Shown in pieces: positions 6,317 to 9,196 of a stretch of 9,196 bases of DNA. Position 1 is the first letter of the stretch, and each line of letters begins with the position of its first letter. Location of the stretch: assembly GCA_937890135.1 (NCBI GenBank), contig CALBYC010000041.1, forward strand, positions 1-9,196, read 5' to 3'. Made by a program: the position numbers and the translations under genes. The DNA is from an uncultured Parabacteroides sp. GTDB lineage: Bacteria; Bacteroidota; Bacteroidia; Bacteroidales; Tannerellaceae. The notes under the pieces are model-generated. The model saw only the letters and a program-made list of their open reading frames with translations, was not told where the DNA came from and ran no database searches.

Positions 6317-7537
6317 ATGAATCTGACGAATTTATTCAAAATTGCCGTTCGGGCATTGGCAAATAACAAATTGCGTGGTTTTTTGACGATGCTGGGAATC
6401 ATTATAGGGGTGGCGTCCGTCATTACCATGCTGGCGATAGGCCAGGGGTCTAAAAAAAGCATTCAGGCCGAGATCAGTGAAATGGGTTCCAACATGATTA
6501 TGATCCAGCCGGGCGGAGACATGCGCGGGGGAGTCCGCCAAAGTGCTGATGACATGGAGACGCTGAAGCTGAAGGATTATGAAGATATTGTCAACGAGAC
6601 CCGTTATGTCTCCGCTGTCTCTCCTTCGGTAAATAGCAGCGGCCAGGTCATTTATGGTGCGAACAATACGCCGACCACTGTATATGGAATCTCTCCCGAT
6701 TATATGGAGATCCGTCGCTATAAAGTGCAGGACGGTGACATGTTTACCGAACAGGACATCAATACGGCTGCTAAAGTGTGTGTCGTGGGTAAGACGGTTG
6801 TGGACAACCTGTTCCCTAATGGAGAAAACCCTGTCGGAAAGATCATACGTTTCCAGAAACTCCCGTTCCGGATTGTCGGCGTATTGGAGAGCAAGGGATA
6901 TAACAGCATGGGAATGGACCAGGACGACCTGATTCTGGCTCCTTATACCACCGTGCAGAAGAAAATCTTGGCCATAACGCATTTGCAAGGCATAACCTGT
7001 TCCGCGTTGAAAGAGGAATACACGGAACAGGCCATCGATGAAATCACGGAGATATTACGGCGCAACCATAAGCTGAAGGATACCGACGAGGACGATTTTA
7101 CCATCCGTAGCCAGCAAGAGCTTAGCTCCATGCTGACAAGCACGACGGACATGATGACCGTCCTTTTGGCGGCGGTGGCCGGCATTTCCCTTGTGGTCGG
7201 CGGCATCGGCATCATGAACATCATGTATGTGTCGGTCACGGAACGTACCCGGGAAATCGGCCTTCGCATGAGCATCGGGGCGAAAGGCATCGATATATTG
7301 GCCCAATTCTTGATAGAGTCCGTGCTGATTAGCGTGACAGGTGGCTTGATTGGTGTATTTTTGGGTGTCGGATCGTCTTTGCTGATCAACATAGTCGCCC
7401 ATTTCCCTATTTACATCCAGCCATGGAGCGTGCTGCTGTCGTTCCTCGTTTGTACTGCCACGGGCATTTTCTTCGGCTGGTATCCTGCGAAGAAAGCGGC
7501 TCAGCTGGATCCGATAGAAGCGATACGCTACGAATGA
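6317..7537 (+). CDS. MacB-type ABC transporter permease (FtsX family)
   Basis: This inner membrane subunit of 406 residues has the type VII ABC topology. TM1 lies at about 21-42 after the amphipathic start (LFKIAVRALANNKLRGFLTML), followed by a large periplasmic MacB core domain (about 45-275). That domain opens with the conserved GSNMIMIQPG and contains GEDPVGK-like NPVGKIIRF (171-179). Three further TM segments lie at about 279-303, 326-352 and 370-388. Between TM2 and TM3 is the cytoplasmic coupling motif SVTERTREIGLRMSIGAK (306-323), and the protein ends in the family-typical LDPIEAIRYE. The ATG at 6317 is 3 nt after the ATPase stop. It should work as a homodimer with two ATPase subunits plus the MacA-like adaptor and TolC-like channel. 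There is only one permease gene here. Confidence 0.95.
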   Translation: MNLTNLFKIAVRALANNKLRGFLTMLGIIIGVASVITMLAIGQGSKKSIQAEISEMGSNMIMIQPGGDMRGGVRQSADDMETLKLKDYEDIVNETRYVSAVSPSVNSSGQVIYGANNTPTTVYGISPDYMEIRRYKVQDGDMFTEQDINTAAKVCVVGKTVVDNLFPNGENPVGKIIRFQKLPFRIVGVLESKGYNSMGMDQDDLILAPYTTVQKKILAITHLQGITCSALKEEYTEQAIDEITEILRRNHKLKDTDEDDFTIRSQQELSSMLTSTTDMMTVLLAAVAGISLVVGGIGIMNIMYVSVTERTREIGLRMSIGAKGIDILAQFLIESVLISVTGGLIGVFLGVGSSLLINIVAHFPIYIQPWSVLLSFLVCTATGIFFGWYPAKKAAQLDPIEAIRYE

Positions 7538-7586
7538 TGCCGAAACGTATGCTATCTTTAATCTCGTATTGCATGAAATAACTCCT

Positions 7587-7594
7587 TATATTTG
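7587..7594 (+). promoter_or_regulatory. Possible -7 element for the histidine kinase gene
   Basis: TATATTTG matches the Bacteroidetes TAnnTTTG consensus, but no TTTG-like -33 element is found 19-21 nt upstream (7563-7566 is CTCG). Transcription starting just downstream would leave only about 3-6 nt before the ATG at 7603. That suggests either a near-leaderless message, a start at the downstream ATG 7678, or a chance match. No terminator is seen in the 65-nt gap from the permease, so readthrough from the pump genes is equally likely. Confidence 0.3.
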
Positions 7595-7602
7595 TTGAAG
7601 CA

Positions 7603-8700
7603 ATGGAATCTCAAAAACAGTTGCCGGTGGAAGGCGCGGACAAGCGTCTTTTTGGACGCGTCCTTTCGTATAAGGGAATGGGCAGGATCATCCATGTCGT
7701 CGCTTGGTGCATTGTTTTTGGGATTCCATTCTTTTTTACAGGGCGTGAATCCGAGTCCGTGACTGTACAGAGTTATGCACGCTTCGTGTTGGTGCCTCTG
7801 TCGTTCATGTTCGTTTTTTATGTCAACTACTTCTTTTTGATTCCCCAGACCCTGTTCAAGAAACATACCTTTCATTTCTTTTTTGCCAATGTGGTGCTGA
7901 TTGCCTTCACGATGGCGGCAGTGCATTTCTTGATGGGAATGCTCCCTCCTGAAATCCATCTGCACTCCCGTCCCCGCCGCGAGCCTCCGTTACGCGAGAT
8001 GATGGGCTTTTTCTGCGGGAACGCCATGCTGTACTTGTTGGTGGCTGCTTTGAGCGTCGCCATCCGCATGACCCATAGTTGGTTTGAGATGGAATCCATC
8101 CGCCGGGAAGTGGAGCAGAAGCGTGCGGAAGCAGAGCTGAAGAACTTGAAGAACCAGCTGAATCCCCATTTCCTTTTCAATACGCTCAACAATATTTATT
8201 GCCTGATAGCGTTTAGCCCCGAGCGGGCGCAAGAAGCCGTGCATGATCTGAGCCGTTTGTTGCGTTATGTCTTGTATGATAGCAGCCAACCGATGGTCCC
8301 GCTGGAAAAGGACTTGGATTTCATCCGCAACTATGTCGAACTGATGCGGATCCGCTTGCCGCAAAATGTGACTGCCACTGTGGACATAAAGGCAATGCCG
8401 GGGACGCAAATCGCCCCGTTGCTTTTCATCTCTCCCATAGAGAATGCGTTCAAGCATGGCATCAGCAATAATAGCCCTTCCTTCATTCATATCCGCATTT
8501 ACCAAGACAACAACCGGCTTTGCTGCCATATCGAGAACAGCTATTTCCCGAAAGATTCCATGAAAGACAAGAGCGGGTCGGGAATCGGCATCCGGAATTT
8601 GGAGCGCAGGCTGCAATTGCTCTATCCCGGGCATTATCAGTTTACTCATGAGCAGCAAGGGGAAAAGTACGTGAGCGAGCTGTGCCTGGATCTGTCATGA
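7603..8700 (+). CDS. LytS/YehU-family sensor histidine kinase
   Basis: This is a membrane-bound sensor kinase of the family that has a His_kinase (PF06580-type) domain instead of the usual HisKA. The 365 residues hold four predicted TM helices (about 29-46, 61-80, 89-112, 134-155), with short external loops and no separate periplasmic sensor domain. A coiled coil follows (about 160-183), then the phosphoacceptor motif NQLNPHFLFNTLNNIY with H189. The ATP-binding domain carries the N-box PIENAFKHG (N281) and a G-box GSGIGIRNLERRL (325-337). All catalytic residues look intact. ATG 7603 gives a 25-residue hydrophilic start before TM1; ATG 7678, preceded by AAGGGA, is an alternative. Relatives normally phosphorylate a LytTR-domain response regulator encoded next door, but none follows here. 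Its place 65 nt after the permease suggests a role in controlling the efflux genes, which is inference. Confidence 0.94.
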   Translation: MESQKQLPVEGADKRLFGRVLSYKGMGRIIHVVAWCIVFGIPFFFTGRESESVTVQSYARFVLVPLSFMFVFYVNYFFLIPQTLFKKHTFHFFFANVVLIAFTMAAVHFLMGMLPPEIHLHSRPRREPPLREMMGFFCGNAMLYLLVAALSVAIRMTHSWFEMESIRREVEQKRAEAELKNLKNQLNPHFLFNTLNNIYCLIAFSPERAQEAVHDLSRLLRYVLYDSSQPMVPLEKDLDFIRNYVELMRIRLPQNVTATVDIKAMPGTQIAPLLFISPIENAFKHGISNNSPSFIHIRIYQDNNRLCCHIENSYFPKDSMKDKSGSGIGIRNLERRLQLLYPGHYQFTHEQQGEKYVSELCLDLS

Positions 8701-8720
8701 CATGACTTCCTTGCGGCTTC

Positions 8721-8757
8721 CCGCATTCATTCCGATGAAAAAAAAGATCGGATGCGG
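8721..8757 (+). repeat. Bulged hairpin downstream of the kinase gene, possible transcript end
   Basis: CCGCAT (8721-8726) and CCGAT (8732-8736) together pair with ATCGGATGCGG (8747-8757), giving 11 pairs with a 5-nt bulge and an A-rich loop. A smaller competing hairpin, TGCGG-cttc-CCGCA (8712-8725), shares the left arm. There is no T tract after either, so they are weak terminator candidates. They may stabilise or end the kinase mRNA. Confidence 0.35.
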
Positions 8758-8780
8758 TCGGGGCGTGATCCGGCCGCAGT

Positions 8781-8811
8781 GAAATTTTCTTTTGGCCGGC
8801 ATGAAAATTTC
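8781..8811. repeat. Perfect 9-bp inverted repeat upstream of ruvB
   Basis: GAAATTTTC (8781-8789) and GAAAATTTC (8803-8811) are exact reverse complements, with centres 22 nt apart (about two helical turns). The right arm overlaps the predicted -33 region of the ruvB promoter, as an operator would. A second dyad, CCGGCC (8770-8775) with GGCCGG (8794-8799), interleaves with it. The function is unknown: an operator dyad or a 3' structure of the upstream transcript are both possible. Confidence 0.45.
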
Positions 8812-8839
8812 TGACAATGGGGACTATTTGCTATCTTTG
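8808..8839 (+). promoter_or_regulatory. Bacteroidetes-type promoter for ruvB
   Basis: TATCTTTG at 8832-8839 matches TAnnTTTG exactly. TTTC at 8808-8811 matches three of the four -33 bases with a 20-nt spacer. The predicted start, around 8843-8848, leaves about 9-14 nt before the ruvB ATG, similar to the short leader predicted for tolC. This indicates that ruvB starts its own transcription unit. Confidence 0.55.
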
Positions 8840-8856
8840 TGGCTCAATGAGAAAAT

Positions 8857-9196
8857 ATGGAAGACGATTTTGATATAAGGGATGCGAGGATGCCGGAGAG
8901 CGAACGAGAATATGAAAATGCGTTGCGCCCGCTTTCTTTCCATGACTTTAGCGGCCAGGCGAAAGTGGTGGAAAACTTGAAGGTGTTCGTCATGGCTGCC
9001 CGGATGAGGAAAGAGGCGTTGGACCATGTGCTTCTTCATGGCCCTCCGGGATTGGGTAAAACGACGTTGTCGAATATCATTGCGAACGAATTGGGCGTAG
9101 GCTTCAAGGTCACGTCCGGGCCCGTGCTGGACAAGCCAGGGGACTTGGCCGGCGTGCTGACGTCGCTGGAGAAGAACGACGTGCTTTTCATCGACG
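8857..9196 (+). CDS. ruvB: RuvB, Holliday junction branch migration ATPase (N-terminal part; 3' end outside window)
   Basis: RuvB is the AAA+ motor that, with RuvA, drives Holliday junction branch migration in recombinational repair. The window holds the first 113 residues and one extra base, of a protein usually about 340 long. Seen are the typical start region (ALRPLSFHDFSGQAKVVENL, 22-41), the Walker A motif GPPGLGKTT (62-70), the conserved TSGPVLDKPGDLAG (86-99) and the first residues of Walker B (NDVLFID, 107-113), where the window stops. ATG 8857 fits the promoter just upstream and gives a normal N-terminus of about 20 acidic residues before the AAA+ domain. It is probably transcribed independently of the kinase gene. 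Confidence 0.97.
   Translation, partial: MEDDFDIRDARMPESEREYENALRPLSFHDFSGQAKVVENLKVFVMAARMRKEALDHVLLHGPPGLGKTTLSNIIANELGVGFKVTSGPVLDKPGDLAGVLTSLEKNDVLFID

Noticed and set aside
6332..6988. 218-codon open frame on the - strand opposite the permease
   Set aside because: Antisense to the conserved MacB core domain, with His/Arg-rich composition typical of shadow frames.
7553..7560. TATCTTTA as a promoter -7 element for the kinase gene
   Set aside because: The last consensus base (G) is missing and no -33 element lies at the right distance; the exact match at 7587-7594 is nearer but also only weakly supported.
7990..8658. 222-codon open frame on the - strand opposite the kinase
   Set aside because: Antisense to the catalytic domains of the histidine kinase, with no independent start context or motif.
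1..9196. A novel defence, mobile or CRISPR-type system
   Set aside because: Every gene belongs to a recognisable housekeeping, efflux or signalling family; there are no arrays, integrases, transposases or unknown multi-gene cassettes in the window.

Overview
The window looks like a chromosomal segment of a member of the Bacteroidales (Bacteroides/Parabacteroides-like). The support is: base composition near one half G+C in the blocks I counted; matches to the Bacteroidetes -7 promoter element TAnnTTTG ahead of three transcription units; little sign of strong Shine-Dalgarno sequences; and protein types typical of that group (a roughly 300-residue DeoC, a split MacB, a four-helix LytS/YehU-type sensor kinase). 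The genus call is an inference and could not be checked by a search. All ten genes that I accept lie on the + strand.

Region 1 (1-2528) is a tight housekeeping operon: the 3' part of uvrC (nucleotide excision repair), dtd (D-aminoacyl-tRNA deacylase), a MazG-like nucleotide pyrophosphohydrolase and deoC (deoxyribose-phosphate aldolase). Junctions are a 4-nt ATGA overlap, then gaps of 4 and 3 nt, so the genes are almost certainly co-transcribed and partly translationally coupled. The theme is repair and quality control of nucleic-acid building blocks.

Region 2 (2529-2901) is a 373-nt non-coding stretch rich in inverted repeats. It holds a perfect 11-bp stem hairpin, a short direct repeat that could be an activator site, and a good Bacteroidetes promoter that fixes the start of the next gene.

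Region 3 (2902-7537) encodes a complete MacAB-TolC-type tripartite efflux system: a TolC-like outer membrane factor, a MacA-like periplasmic adaptor, a MacB-type ATPase and a separate MacB/FtsX-type permease. A candidate intrinsic terminator lies between tolC and macA, so the stoichiometry of the outer membrane factor and the inner membrane pump may be set by readthrough or by separate promoters. The substrate cannot be read from the sequence.

Region 4 (7538-8700) encodes a LytS/YehU-family sensor histidine kinase, probably regulating or co-expressed with the pump. No LytTR response regulator follows it: after a 156-nt gap with inverted repeats and a promoter, the window ends in the 5' third of ruvB (Holliday junction helicase motor).

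I found no CRISPR array, prophage, insertion sequence, tRNA or rRNA, and no clearly novel system. The most interesting points are the kinase lacking an adjacent partner, the direct repeat upstream of the tolC promoter, the internal terminator and the structured intergenic regions.
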